A DNA stretch of 46,444 nucleotides from Tulasnella sp. 424 (taxonomy: Eukaryota > Basidiomycota > Agaricomycetes > Cantharellales > Tulasnellaceae): NCBI GenBank assembly GCA_019633425.1, contig WSUB01000246.1, positions 1 to 46,444 of the forward strand. Reading direction: 5' to 3'. A program made the translations under genes and the position numbers. Shown here one piece after another: positions 1-10,957 of this stretch. Below the pieces are notes generated by a model that saw only the letters and a program-made list of their open reading frames with translations, was not told where the DNA came from and ran no database searches. How positions within the stretch are numbered: position 1 is the stretch's first letter; each line of letters opens with the position of its first letter.

Positions 1-1699
1 ATCACAGCACCTGGAGCAGCTCCAGCTGGAGGTGGAGGTGGGGGTACGTATTGCTTGTACATGTACTCCGAATCTGGATGTCCTCCTTTGGGCGTTTGCG
101 CGTCGTATACACCGCTATATCCATACGCGTACTCGCTTTCGGACAACGGCCCACCGACAGCACTAAAAGTCGTTGGTGCTTGAGATTGATACGAATACCC
201 TGGTGTGAAAGGTGGGGGAGGAGGAATTGGGTTGGGATCTTCAGGCGGACGAACGACCGCCTGGGGTTCCACGACGGGTCGGGACTTGTCGCGAATCGAC
301 CCCATCGAGCCCGTCGAGTCCTTCCGCTTCGGCTTCTCTCCAGTGACGAACGCAGCAGGGGGGTGTTTCTTCAGAAGCGAGGGTCTGCGCTCAAGCGTGG
401 GGGGAAGAGGGGACGAAGAAGCTCTCGTATGGGCGGCAAAAACAGCCTCAGTCTCGCTATCCGTCGAAATGCGCCTCTCTTTTGATAAGGGGGACGGCGC
501 CGTAGCAGCACGGATGTGCGCCTGTCCCTCAGGCGTGGCGTAAAACCCGTTACTCGCAGCCGCTCCCAATCCAGCCATGCCAGCCGTTGTGGCGGTCGCC
601 ACGCTCATAACGCGTTCCGGTTCTTTCCCTTTCAAGCCGGGCATCACCCCCAGAAGAGAGGAATGAGGAGAACGCCCACCCCCGATGGAAGGCGCGTGTT
701 GAGAATGAGGTGGAGATGGAGGGTCGGCAGGGCAGTCGAAGATCCATAAGTCCTTCGTACGTGATTTCGCGATGCCTTGAGTTAGGTTGAGGTTGGTGAT
801 GAGCTGGAATGCGTGCGTGTCGAGTGCGCGGAGAAGTCCGAATATGTGAACGAGTGCATCGCGATCGAACGTCGAAGTTGAGAAGACTAGGAGGAAAAAA
901 TAGAGTCAAAAGGGGTTTAAGCTGGAAGAAGGCACGGCGAGTCTTTTGTTGTTTGACGTACGGGAGTAGCCTTTCAACTGAAACTCGTAAACATCCTCCT
1001 CTGGACGTCCTTCGGCAACCACGCCTCTAGGCCACGCTGACCGCACACTGGCTAGAATAGCAGGGGTACAGCTCTTGGGGGCGCAGATGACTCGCAGGTA
1101 CTTCTGCGTAAGGCTGAGCGCGAAGCACGTCCGCTGTTCGGGCCGAGACCCTTCTTGTTGGAGCGACGGACTCGACATTGGCAATGGTGATGCTGGGACG
1201 GCAGGCGAGCCTGTTCGAGAGCTTGATGGTACGTCGAGTAAGGCGGGCACGGCCTTGGAGAACACCAGCGATCGGGTGTCCTGTGCGAGTCGACCGTACG
1301 CCAGCGTAGTCACAAATTTGAAGCGATGCGAGAGAATGGCGCTGAAGATGAGCGTCACCAAGCGCTCACTCCTAGCAGGAAGAGATTTAATATTAGTTCG
1401 GTCCGAAACCAATGTGTGTACCGGATTCCGTACTTGATGCTCTTGCTGTTCCACAACCGATCCGCCATTATGAACTCGCTCACACCCATCTCCGGGTCCT
1501 CTCGGTACGCCTTGTACACGAGATGCTGTTGGAACAAGGTTCGAAGCGTTGCGATTACATTTGGCGGGAAGTTTGATAAACGAAGGATTTCGGCGCCGTT
1601 GAAGGTCAAGAGCGCGAATTGATGATGTGGAGTGTTCTGATTCTTCAAGAATTCTTTACGTGGTGCGAACGCTGACGGACTGGTCAGCAACGTCGACAT
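1..1699 (-). CDS. Conserved fungal protein of unknown function, 3' end cut by window edge
   Basis: Three exons read on the minus strand: 1699-1422, 1371-962 and 886 to beyond base 1. The introns are 50 and 75 nt with GT..AG ends, and the frame stays open to the window edge, giving at least 524 residues. The start at 1699 has a TATA-like run about 70 bp upstream. Residues 1-140 are compact and well ordered (motifs FALLTFNG, NFPPNVIATLRTLFQ, ERLVTLIFSAILSHRFKF, LAYGREA-like LAYGRLAQD, LVFSKA). From memory this pattern recurs in agaricomycete proteins annotated only as hypothetical. The part from about residue 300 onward is low complexity, rich in Ser, Pro and Tyr, with basic patches (KPKRKDS) and proline runs, so it is probably disordered. 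I know of no enzymatic motif. The real C-terminus lies outside the window. The gene model is firm; the function is unknown. Confidence 0.85.
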
Positions 1700-1768
1700 T
1701 GTTGCCTACAGAGAGGTGCTGGTCGTAAATCGTAGCGGGAGGGGACGTAAACGGTTGAAGGGGGAGGG

Positions 1769-1775
1769 TATATAT
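1769..1775 (-). promoter_or_regulatory. TATA-like element upstream of the truncated gene
   Basis: An alternating TA run lies 70 bp upstream of the ATG at 1699 on the minus strand, a usual distance for a fungal core promoter. It is the only such run close to this start. Function is inferred from position. Confidence 0.4.
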
Positions 1776-2779
1776 GGGGGAGGGTGAAGAGAAAGAGGGA
1801 GGGATGAGTGCACGCGTTTGGGTTTGGACTGTTGCCTCGTTTTCACTGACATCACCCCAAGCCCCTGATGGGACCCCGTACACTTGCCAAGGACCCCGAC
1901 GCACTGCTCATTGTCCCAAAAGCCGCATTGTCTCACACGACGGTAAACTTGACGAGAAGAATGCGGTGCTAACAACCCCCACACCATGCGTTAACCGCTG
2001 GAAGATCATCGTAATTTCAAGACACTCTTACTCGGAAATGGACCATCTTCTGTGTAGCAGTCGTGTGTGTCCACGACGATGTGCAATGGCCGAACGGCCC
2101 TTCCCTGGGTGGTGGTGTTGTGAGAGCGCTCCGATGCTGCTCCGACACCCGAGATGACGACAAAGGTCCCTGCGCTGCTGCTGTGGATTTCTCGCTGACG
2201 TCTGTAAAGTTCTGTGACTCCCAACAGGGTTGAGAACAAGGGACGGGAAATATACACTCAAAGATGGATAAGTGTGTAAGCTTGGTGGTTGGGAAGGGTA
2301 AAAGGCTCCGCTGCGCAGTCCTCTCTCAAAAGCTCCGTAAACGTCCACCGCAGTCAAGCATTTTCTCATCGTTGGAGCTAAACGTGGAAAAGCGCCACAA
2401 AGGGGCCTTTGAACTTCTTGATGCAGTAGCTTCTTTGAGGGGTGGCTTCCACCATCTGCAGACCGAACAAGGACACGAGGCCCCTCTGGGCAGTGCAACT
2501 TCGGACTCCACTCTCGATTGCACGCTTATGATTCAAGCCACTGCGCATCGAACGCCACCGCGCGGCAGCCAAGAACTACACATGTCTCCGTGTAGTGTAA
2601 GTGTGATCGGGAGGGCTTTCGGTGAGCTAATTTGCGCCTTGTTGTCGAAATCTCCATCAAGGTGCATGTGTATGAGGCTTGCAGAGTAACGTTGAACGCG
2701 CTCGGCTATTTGGAATTCAGAGTGGAAATTCGGGCAGCGCACAGCATATATTACTCGATTATGGCTTCTTATGGAAGAT
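1776..2779. other. Intergenic stretch, no supported gene
   Basis: Open frames exist on both strands (for example 2264-2689 plus and 2028-2498 minus), but none shows a family motif, a sensible exon pattern or a paralogue in the window. I treat it as the upstream flank of the gene at 1-1699. Confidence 0.5.
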
Positions 2780-3373
2780 TCAAATATAGTGCAGCCGAGA
2801 GTCGATCAACGAATGTATCCCGATCAGGCAAGGTCTGACTTTGAAAGAGCTTGGATGGCGACTGGTACCACGTTTTGAAGCAAGAAAACAATGTCTATTT
2901 GAGATCTCAAGTCTCGGCTGGGGAACTGTAGTGTTACCAAGCCGCCTAGTGACCAGAACTAGGCTCAGGGTGCGCCTGTCCTTCTCATCGCTCATGACAT
3001 CGACAGAACCTTTCAAGGCCGTACCTGCTCGGCAGGGTTTGCCTGCGCTGAGAAGCTCGACCGAACGATCGACGGGGATTGCATCCGAGGCGACGTCTCC
3101 AGGCACTGCAGGGATGGGCCGAGGCGAGCCACTGGCACTGTCCACGGAATGCAGGACTAGCTTCATGCCACTTGTGATGCCCCAGCGAAATTCGTCAAGC
3201 ACGAGCTGCGTCACGCAAAAATACGAAAACCCAAAGGATGGATTTGTCCGTTTCGTCGTCATGCCATAAAAAGAAACATCGCATACAGCAGAAAACGAGC
3301 GTATAGGGCGCTGGGAGAAGTGGAATATAGATCGTACATACAGAAAGAAACGAAAGCCAAGAGTTCGAATCAC
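2780..3373 (-). other. Uncertain open reading frame downstream of PEX16
   Basis: A 197-codon minus-strand frame runs here, and a 142-codon plus-strand frame (2841-3269) overlaps it, so strand alone cannot decide. The minus frame starts within the last coding codons of PEX16 and crosses its probable 3' UTR. An internal ATG at about 3263 would give a product with a fairly acidic middle part. I recognise no domain, signal peptide or intron. It may be chance, 3' UTR, or an orphan gene. Confidence 0.2.
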
Positions 3374-4872
3374 GTTGCAGTATCTGAAATTAGAGTTGCG
3401 TTAGGAACCAGAGCGGGAAAATCCGTTCCGAGCGAACAGCTTACAATAATAATATTCGTCAATGAGTGGCATCCAATCGTGCACGAGCGCTCCCACGACG
3501 TTGATAAGTGGGACTTTTTCTGTCGCTTTGACGAACGACTGGATCTTGGGCCTGCAGGTAGGTTGGGTGGGAAGAAAGGAGGGGGTTAATTATGGTTATC
3601 AGTAAAAAATCGAAACACGTGGCCAAGGGTCACAAACTCACTGAGTAAAGTCTTTCCACACTACACCGCGCAAGAAGTACCACAGGAGATCACGGTCTCT
3701 CCTGGCGTATTCGGAGCGTTCGAGGGTGAAGGAAGGTGGCGGGGTTCGTCGGAGGTAGTGGGCGACGAGTTCCAAGAAGAGCGAGACGACGAGCGGGCTG
3801 GATGTTTTCTTCTTTTGCGCTCGGGAAAGAGCGATCACTGAAGCAGAAGAATATTCGTCAACACCTTCCCTGGCGTATCCGAACCAGTGTATCAAGGGAC
3901 ATACCGTAAATCAGCGGTCGTAACAAATAAATGATCTCAGACACCCAATCCCTGAACGTATTGAGCGGGCGGACGAGGGTCAGCGGCGGCTTCACGTCCA
4001 ACGTGCTCAGCGCCTTTGGTAAGAGGTAGTCTTCTATGGGCGACGTTCCAGCACCGAACAGATGAGGTTGTTGTGGCTTGTGCAACGAGGCGGCGGCAAG
4101 GAGCGGATTCGGGCCTTGGGGAGGCGGGAAAGTGCTCTGCTTGTTGTTCTTCCAGTGCGGCGGGGGAGAGTCCGTCGGGGTGTATTTCGGTGGGAGGGAG
4201 GAGACGGATGATGAAGGGGATGGGGTGAGATCAGCGAGCGTCGCCGGGTCGATTTCGCGTTCGGGAATAGGAGGCGAGAGTACGGGACGTCGAGTGACTT
4301 TCAAGATGAGTAGGCGGAGGAAGGCCCTAAAAGAGTATTGGGATTTAGTTGTGCTGTTATGGAGAGGCTTTTTTGGTGTGGTTTGGGGATGCTCACTTGA
4401 CCATCTCGACGCCAATAATCCCTCTCCAAATAGTCTTCTGCTTCGCTTTGAACCGTCTCCTCATCGCCATCTCGAAGAACAGCTGCAGGAACTTGACGAC
4501 CTCCAGCATACGTGCTGCCCACTTGTACGTGGAGCTCTTGTCCGCCCACGCATGGGTGTACCTCGAGTGCGCGGACGGGGGGATCATGGGCCGGTATTTT
4601 GGATCGGCCTTGAGCCGTCGGGTAAGGATAGTATCATGGTACAACGAGAGTAAGTTCAGAGTCGCAGATACTATAACAGACGACGTCAGTAATCACCAAG
4701 AGAGCCTTGAGAGCGAAAAAGGTAACTAACGAGCCTCCGAAGCAAGTTCCGCATCCTTGAACCTTCCAGGCAAGAACCAAGTCAACGACCTGATCGAAGA
4801 CTCCACGGTGTTTATAGTCGATGCATTGGAGATGAGTAGCGACTCGTAGTGACCCAACACCGACGGTGCCAT
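3370..4872 (-). CDS. PEX16: Peroxisomal membrane protein Pex16 (peroxin-16)
   Basis: Six exons on the minus strand (4872-4731, 4670-4397, 4326-3905, 3837-3642, 3551-3445, 3383-3370) join without a frame break to 384 residues. The five introns are 60, 70, 67, 90 and 61 nt. Pex16 hallmarks are clear: the N-terminal YESLLISNASTINTVESSIR and RSLTWFLPGRFKDAELASEA, then YHDTILTRRL, ADPKYRPMIPPSAHSRYT and WAARMLEV. The middle has VTRRPVLSPPIPERE and SEIIYLLRPLIYG. The C-terminus reads WYFLRGVVWKDFTQPKIQSF and ends in a tyrosine run, DEYYYY. Residues after the PIPERE block form a Ser/Pro-rich linker. Pex16 is an integral membrane protein that helps place peroxisomal membrane proteins, acting with Pex3 and Pex19. 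The last exon is only 14 nt, so automated models may miss it and stop early. The protein looks complete and intact. Confidence 0.95.
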
Positions 4873-5480
4873 GTAGAAGAAGAAGAAGAAGGGGCGGGCG
4901 GGGGCGGGAGAGCGAAGGGAGGAGGTGGTGGTCGGGTTGTTGTAATCTCGACTGACGTCGAAACTCTTTGGCAACCCGGCACAAAACAACACGGCGGCGA
5001 TCCCCCCTTCCGCCGCTCGGCTCACGCCCACACCCGGAATTCGCAAAGTCCCTGGACTTCGACGTCGTCCGTATAAATACCCGAATCCCACCGCCTAACA
5101 CCCATTTCGTTCCCTCTCTGTTTCCCGTCTCCCCAATGAACTCGTTTGTCAACTGGCAATTAATTTGGGTATTTGCACCCACGTTCCATCGAAGACGCTA
5201 GAGATCAGGAAACGCACTAAAGACACGACATTTCGGACTTGAGCATACGCCGTCTTTCACTAGCCGCCCTTTCATAACAAGGAATCTTGGCACGCATTAA
5301 TTGCATTGCAGCTCAGTTCATACATACGTAACTGCATGCAGCGATGCAGGCCTTGCCTTTAATTATCCGGGGTGGGCCCGTGTCGTCGATCCCGTCTTGT
5401 ACCAAGTACATGGCCGGAGATCAGGACCCCCATTTCGACATTCGGGCGCTCCTTAGACCTTTCAGTAAGACCGGAATTTC
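4873..5480. other. PEX16 upstream flank, no gene seen
   Basis: This is the promoter side of PEX16. It holds CTT/CTC-rich runs just upstream of the start, which would be a GAA-rich run on the other strand. The open frames here are extensions of, or antisense to, PEX16 exon 1. I support no other gene. Confidence 0.5.
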
Positions 5481-5489
5481 GACCCCTAG

Positions 5490-5870
5490 GATCCGTTGGT
5501 CGAGCGGTGCTGGACGGTTTCTTTCGCCCTATCCCCTGGATTGGGCGGGCACCTCCTTGCCTTCCTCCGACATATCATGCGACTAATTGATCTAGTCTTA
5601 AAGGGCTCACCATATGTAGACGCGCCGGATCTGAGGACGCTCGTCTCATGTGCACTTTTGACGATGCTTTTCGTCCAGTGTCCGCTGGTCACCTCGATCG
5701 GGCTTCCTTAACCTTCGGGAGTTCGCCTCGTCCTCGGCTACCAATCTGCCTCTGAAGAAGCATTGATCCTGTAATCCTCCGAGAGTCGAACAGAATGCAT
5801 CAACTCGACATCTGCCAACTTGAGCATCCAAGTGATCGAGTTGCGCTCTGAGCGTAACGTACCGTCTTAG
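5490..5870 (+). pseudogene. Probable relic of an F-box/LRR-like gene
   Basis: The plus frame carries DAPDLRTLVSCALLTMLFVQ followed by CPLVTS and soon a stop. This resembles a segment read on the minus strand inside each 3.0 kb transporter unit (NLVSRASVRMILLAQCPLLE near 25.96 kb): both share LVS..A...M...QCPL..S. The pattern resembles leucine-rich repeat portions of basidiomycete F-box proteins. There is no F-box, no plausible start and no long open frame, so I call it a decayed fragment. The comparison was done by eye and chance is not excluded. Confidence 0.3.
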
Positions 5871-6189
5871 GGAGCCTGCATCTCATCCCAACTCTCATTT
5901 GAGCACGTGAAGCATATCGTATTTTACTGTATCAAAATGCGTTCGGTTGTTACTGAGATCATTATCAACACACTCTCTTCAAACAACCGACAGGTGCATT
6001 TGGGGAGACGATTGGGTGGCAGAGACACAGGGTTTACGATAGCATAGAGATATCAACAACGCAATCAAGCTCCTCAGCCTTCAGTCCATTAATTAGTAGG
6101 CTCTCTTGTGACAATTGGTGCTGGGTAGGTAGTTCCGCCGCACCGGGAAGGACAGTCAGTTGAGCGGCGTCTCTGCGTGATCATGTTTC
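5871..6189. other. Intergenic stretch, no feature seen
   Basis: I see no gene, RNA or repeat here. The duplicated P450 promoter region begins just downstream. Confidence 0.5.
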
Positions 6190-6782
6190 TCGTTTCCAGC
6201 TTAATAAACCGCTTGAGAGTAAACCCTTGGTGCGCAGACAAGATTTTAGATAGCGGGGGTTGGAGCGTCCTTGCGCGTTAAGACCAAGGACAGGGCAAAT
6301 TGTTGTTCAAGAGGACCAAAGTCACGTGCATCTCAAGAGAACTCATGGAACAGACTAACGGCTATCCTCTCGTGCCGTACAGAGCGATGTAGCAAATGAC
6401 ACTAATTACCACACCGTACCGCGAGGAGCCTTGACTGTGGCCCACATTTGACGCCCTACAACATAGTGCGTTCGTCATTGCACAGGATCCAGGGGGCCAC
6501 ATGATGGCAACTTCCAGTAAGTTATTTTTGGCTCAGAGCGCGCGCAGCTTTCACGTACTCAGCCCTTGGTCATCAACAGGATTCTAAGGTACGTAACATG
6601 CATTGGTTCACTCTCGAGGCGATACACGAGAAGGTGCCAAGCTCGAACGGAGACCTTCCGGATGACGTTTACCGTGTAGCTTCACCCCGATCAGCGGCTG
6701 AGTGTCAAATTAGTACGAGCAACCACTGCCATTCCACGAAGCGCCCTAAACCTATCGCGTGAGGTACGTAGGTGACAGCTGC

Positions 6783-6791
6783 TATATTTAA
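6783..6791 (+). promoter_or_regulatory. TATA box of P450-A
   Basis: TATATTTAA lies 106 bp upstream of the ATG at 6889. The same element, in the same local context, precedes P450-B. Confidence 0.5.
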
Positions 6792-6888
6792 TGCTACTCC
6801 TCCCAAATCGACCTTTGTATAATTCCTATATCCGCATTCGCTACTCAAGGCCCCTACCCTTCCGTACCACCCATATCACCTGCAGAAA

Positions 6889-9324
6889 ATGTTCGACATC
6901 GCGTATCGTCTATGGCTGCTACGGCAGCTTTCAAAGCTCTTCATACCACCTCTCGCAGCCGTATACATAGCCTTGCGATTCCTAGAACAATCGTCGACCT
7001 CCTTCGCGCCGAAAGGCATTCTCGCTCAAGCAGCTTGCTACGTCCTCTCGCTGCCTGTTTATTGGGCAGGATGGATTCAACTTTCCAATTGGGACAATGA
7101 ACGACGTGCAAAGAAGCTTGGCGCGCGACTCCCTCCATTGATCAAAAGCAAGAAATTTGGTGGTCTTGACCTCAAAGAGCGGTACGAGTGCATTCAGGGG
7201 ACTTTCCATCTTCAAAGTTACTGAGCGTGTCTCCCATATGTTTCAGCTTAGTGCATGGGATGAGCAACGACTATGTCGGTGTAGTCTTTGACGAACTCTT
7301 GGACGAAGTTGGAGCCGATACTGCCCGCTTATCGATCCTCTGGTCCGAGAGGGTAAGGCTTTCAGGTCCTTGGTTGCACCTTAGCTCCGCCGACTGAATT
7401 ACTTGCGTTCACTAAATTCACAGATTATCACTCGTGACCCAGATGTCGTCAAGTTCATGGTCAGCACTGGGTTCCCTCACTTCGGGAAAGGCGAACAAGC
7501 CCAGATTCGGTTTCGCAGCTTCCTTGGTAAAGGGATCTTCGCCTCAGATGGAGAGAGGGCAAAGATGGTAATCTATTCGAATACGATGATCGGGATTCAC
7601 AGATCATAGGCGCTCATTGTCTTGTGCACTGGCTTGTTTAGCACCGCGCTCTAGCCCGTCCCTATTTTGGTGCGTTTCTCACTTGGCGCCCACAACTTTA
7701 CGTACTAATAATAGCCTCCTTCCCGCAGCACGCGAACGTATCAGCGACTACAACGCCTTCCAACGACATTCAGCCAAAGTCTGCGACATCCTCATCAACT
7801 GCGCAAAAGAATCGAAACCATGCGATGTCCAAGACCTCTTCGCGCGTTTCACCATGGACACCGCGGGTGAATTCCTCTTCGGCAGAGACGACTTCAACAC
7901 TCTCGACATGCCTCTAGCTCAACCGGGTGCTCAGATGGCCGAAGGCGCAAAGAGCGCGGCTGTGGAAGGCGCTTACGGAAGTTTCGTCAACGCGTTCGAA
8001 GCTGTTCAAGTCCTCATTAACAAACGGTTGGCTGTGGGAATGTACGGATGGACCATGGCGGAGTTCTTCAACGATCCTGTAAAAGAGCATAGGCGCATCG
8101 TGGATTCGTATTTGGAGCCACTTGTACACGAGGCAGTTCAACGACGGAAGAACCTCAAGCCGGAAGAGAAGGGAGAGAAGCAGGAGTATGAGACATTTCT
8201 AGACCATTTGGCGGACTCCACGAGTGGTAAGTGGATACTAATTTTGTTAGGGCATGGTTTGATGGTGTGGTTTCTTGCACGTTGTAGATGTCCCACTCAT
8301 CAAGGATCAGCTGCTGAATATTCTTCTCGCCGCTCGAGACACTGTAGGCCGTATTCATCGTCATCTTCGATTCTTGACTTGCTAAATAACCTTTCTGACT
8401 ATGACAGACGGCGCAACTGTTCAGCTGGACCTGCTATGCCCTTGCACTTCACCCCGATGTTATGAACCGGCTGCGTCAAGAGGTCCTTTCTACCTACGGC
8501 GAATCCGGGGTGCCTACATATGAGAGCATTAAGACGCTCAAATACTGTAAGCATGCAAAATGATCTCTCGATTTGGCGCTTACCAGTCTGACGTGTTTGT
8601 GGAGTGAGAGCTGTCCTGGACGAAGTACTGCGGATTTTTGCTCCAGTACCTATCAACGGTCGAGCGCCCTTCAACGACGCGACCGTCGTCCCAACCCGCC
8701 AAGGTCCTCTTTACTTCTCAGCAGCCGGGATGCCTTGCAATTGGTCCGTACCCAGCATGCACAAGCGCAAAGATCTCTGGGGAGAGGATGCGGACGAATT
8801 TGATCCCGACAGGTGGATTGACCCCGAGAGATCTCGAAAGGTGGTCGAAAATCCTTTCATGTTTCTCCCATTCAACGGAGGACCGAGGTAGGCTATCGCA
8901 TGTCATCTCTTTGGTCACCCTTTGTTTGACCTTCTTCTCTGTAACGTCAGAATCTGCTTAGGTCAAGTACGTCCCAGAGACTATTTTGCCTTGCACAAGA
9001 TTTCTAATCGATCCTTATCTCGTGCTTGGTTGACAGCAATTCGTGTACAATGAAGCCAGCTTCGTTATGGTCCGCCTCATGCAGTTGTTCGACCGCTTCA
9101 CGCTTGCTCAGAAGGAAGCTGCTCCCAACTCTGCACTTCCACCAGCATCTTGGAAAAAATCGAAGGGGAGAAAACCTATTGAGGAGGCTTGGCCTAGGAA
9201 TGCGATGACTCTTTATTCCAAGGTGCGAATCCCACATCCAACTCCCTAAGGCTCAAAGATACTCATTTCCCGTTCTTTCAAGGGGGGGATGTGGATCAGA
9301 ATGCATCTAGCCTCGAGTACTTGA
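6889..9324 (+). CDS. Cytochrome P450 A (CYP52/CYP63-like monooxygenase)
   Basis: Eleven exons: 6889-7181, 7247-7352, 7424-7567, 7642-7669, 7729-8226, 8288-8343, 8408-8546, 8605-8887, 8951-8966, 9037-9222 and 9283-9324. They encode 596 residues. The N-terminus has two hydrophobic segments (about 14-31 and 45-65) for membrane anchoring. The I-helix motif is AARDTT (371-376), the K-helix ExxR is EVLR (428-431), the PERF-type motif is FDPDRW (487-492), and the heme loop is FNGGPRICLGQ with Cys518 as ligand, followed by QFVYNEASF. That heme-loop pattern is typical of the CYP52/CYP63 group; fungal CYP63 members include enzymes induced by aromatic hydrocarbons. The substrate here is unknown. It probably needs cytochrome P450 reductase at the ER. 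Exon 9 is only 16 nt and carries the heme cysteine. The intron before exon 8 must end in GAG, an unusual acceptor. The start matches P450-B and P450-C. Confidence 0.93.
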
Positions 9325-10169
9325 TTATTTGATTGTGTAAAGCACTGCAGAATGGTGGCATGGAATCTCCAGTACTCTCCAGTTCTTTCAGCCCAGCACG
9401 CCGAGCCACATACATGCCGCCACGCTTTCGTCCACTGACCTCACAAACCTCGCCGTACGATACCTCACAGCATTTTCTTATGATTTTATTCCAAGTTCTA
9501 GTCATTCTGTAGTCCTTCAACAATGGTAATCTTTGGTTCTGCTCCAGCGAGGATTAACGACTCGGCGGTTCTCGCCGCTGAATGTGAAGCCATTGCCCCG
9601 TCACGGGATCTCCAAGAATATTCAATTGAATTTTTTAGACAGTCTGACGGATTCACCTACTCCTGTAATTTGTCGCTAGAACGGCAACATTGCAAGTCAT
9701 CGGGAAGGTGTCTTTTCGCTCCTATAATTGTTGGTCAGTCTTTTCACAATGCGGCACCTCCGCCACCGGAACCCACTACAGGGACGCTTAGTAACCGCTT
9801 CAGGTTAAGCCAACGGAGCTCTCATGGATCAAGGGTAGGCACGTTGCAGTGCGTTGGTAATGCTGCAACCTAATTTGGTAGAGGGGGGACAATTGACTTC
9901 AGCAATAATCGAACTAACACCCCTCCCCTCCAATGATTGCCTCCTTACTCTATTCCTCGACCTTCGGACAATAAGTGAAAGCAGCCTCCCGTATGTCAGA
10001 CAGAGGTCGCTCAAAATCTGGCCTTCCAGCAGGTTCCAACTCGTGCCCAAACCTTTGCTCGAGGGGAAGGACAAAGGGTTTCTTGGGAGAGGATGAATGC
10101 GATGAAGTGAAATGTGTCGGGGCGGGCTGCCATTTTGATTTTTTCTTTGACGCGTGGACCAGGTTTTCG
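9325..10169. other. Spacer between P450-A and the duplicated promoter of P450-B
   Basis: A 116-codon open frame (9523-9873) has no recognisable motif and no counterpart in the sequence upstream of P450-A. I support no gene here. Confidence 0.5.
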
Positions 10170-10866
10170 AACATCGGCGTAATCAAACGTTCGGTTGAGA
10201 GTAAATCCCTAGCGCGCAGGATAGAATGTAGATAGCGATGTGCTTCTGTGGTCTTGGAGTGTCCTTGCGCGTTAAGGCTTGGGCTCGACCAAGACAGGGA
10301 CGAACTCGGCAAAAGTATTGTCCGAAAGGACCACAGTCACGTGCACTTCAAGAAAACTTTAAACAGATAAGGGCCATCCTCTTTTGGCTTATAGATAGAT
10401 GTGGCAAATAACACCAAGTAGCACATTTTACAGCAAGGGCATTGGCTGCGGCTCCGCATTGCCCTACAGCATTTTGCGTTGGTCTCTCCAGGGGATCGGG
10501 GTCGAAGGGGGTTGGGCCCCGCATTGTGGCCGCTTCCAGAAAATGAGTCTTGTCTCTCGGGGCCCGCAGCAGCAAGCCAATTTTCACGTGCTGGATCGGC
10601 GTCGCTGTCTCCGGGCCCTTGGCTATCGAGACAATTCTAACCTATGTAACACCATTGGTTCACGGGGGGCGATACACCGTGTATCATACGGGTTGCCAAG
10701 CTCCAACGGAGACCTTCTCGGGTGAAACCGAGACATCGGGATGACGTTCACGGTGTAGTTTCACTCCGACCAGCGGCTTAATGTCAAATTAGAATACGAG
10801 TAAACCACTGCCATTCCACGAAGCGCCCTGAATTTGTTCCGCGCGAGGTACATACGTGATAGCTTC

Positions 10867-10875
10867 TATATTTAA
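10867..10875 (+). promoter_or_regulatory. TATA box of P450-B
   Basis: TATATTTAA lies 91 bp upstream of the ATG at 10958 and is conserved with the box of P450-A. Confidence 0.5.
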
Positions 10876-10957
10876 TGCCGTTCCTCCTATTTAAACCAGC
10901 GTGTGTACAATTCCTACCCTCGCATTCTTCTATACAACCAATAGCACCCTGCAGACC

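Larger units (their letters stand above)
6190..9324 (+). repeat. Tandem duplication copy 1: P450-A with its promoter
   Basis: From about 6190 the sequence matches the stretch from about 10170. Shared landmarks are GAGAGTAAA, the TTGCGCGTTAAG block, GATGACGTT, the CACTGCCATTCCACGAAGCG block and the TATATTTAATGC box. The match runs through the entire P450 gene. The distance between the two start codons is 4069 bp. The gene bodies are closer to each other than the promoter flanks, which have many small indels. Confidence 0.85.

Noticed and set aside
2264..2689. 141-codon plus frame upstream of the truncated first gene
   Set aside because: No domain or signal; composition and overlap with minus-strand frames look like chance.
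10901..10957. Upstream in-frame ATG as the start of P450-B
   Set aside because: It adds 19 residues absent from P450-A and P450-C and lies only about 26 bp after the TATA box, where the transcript has barely begun.
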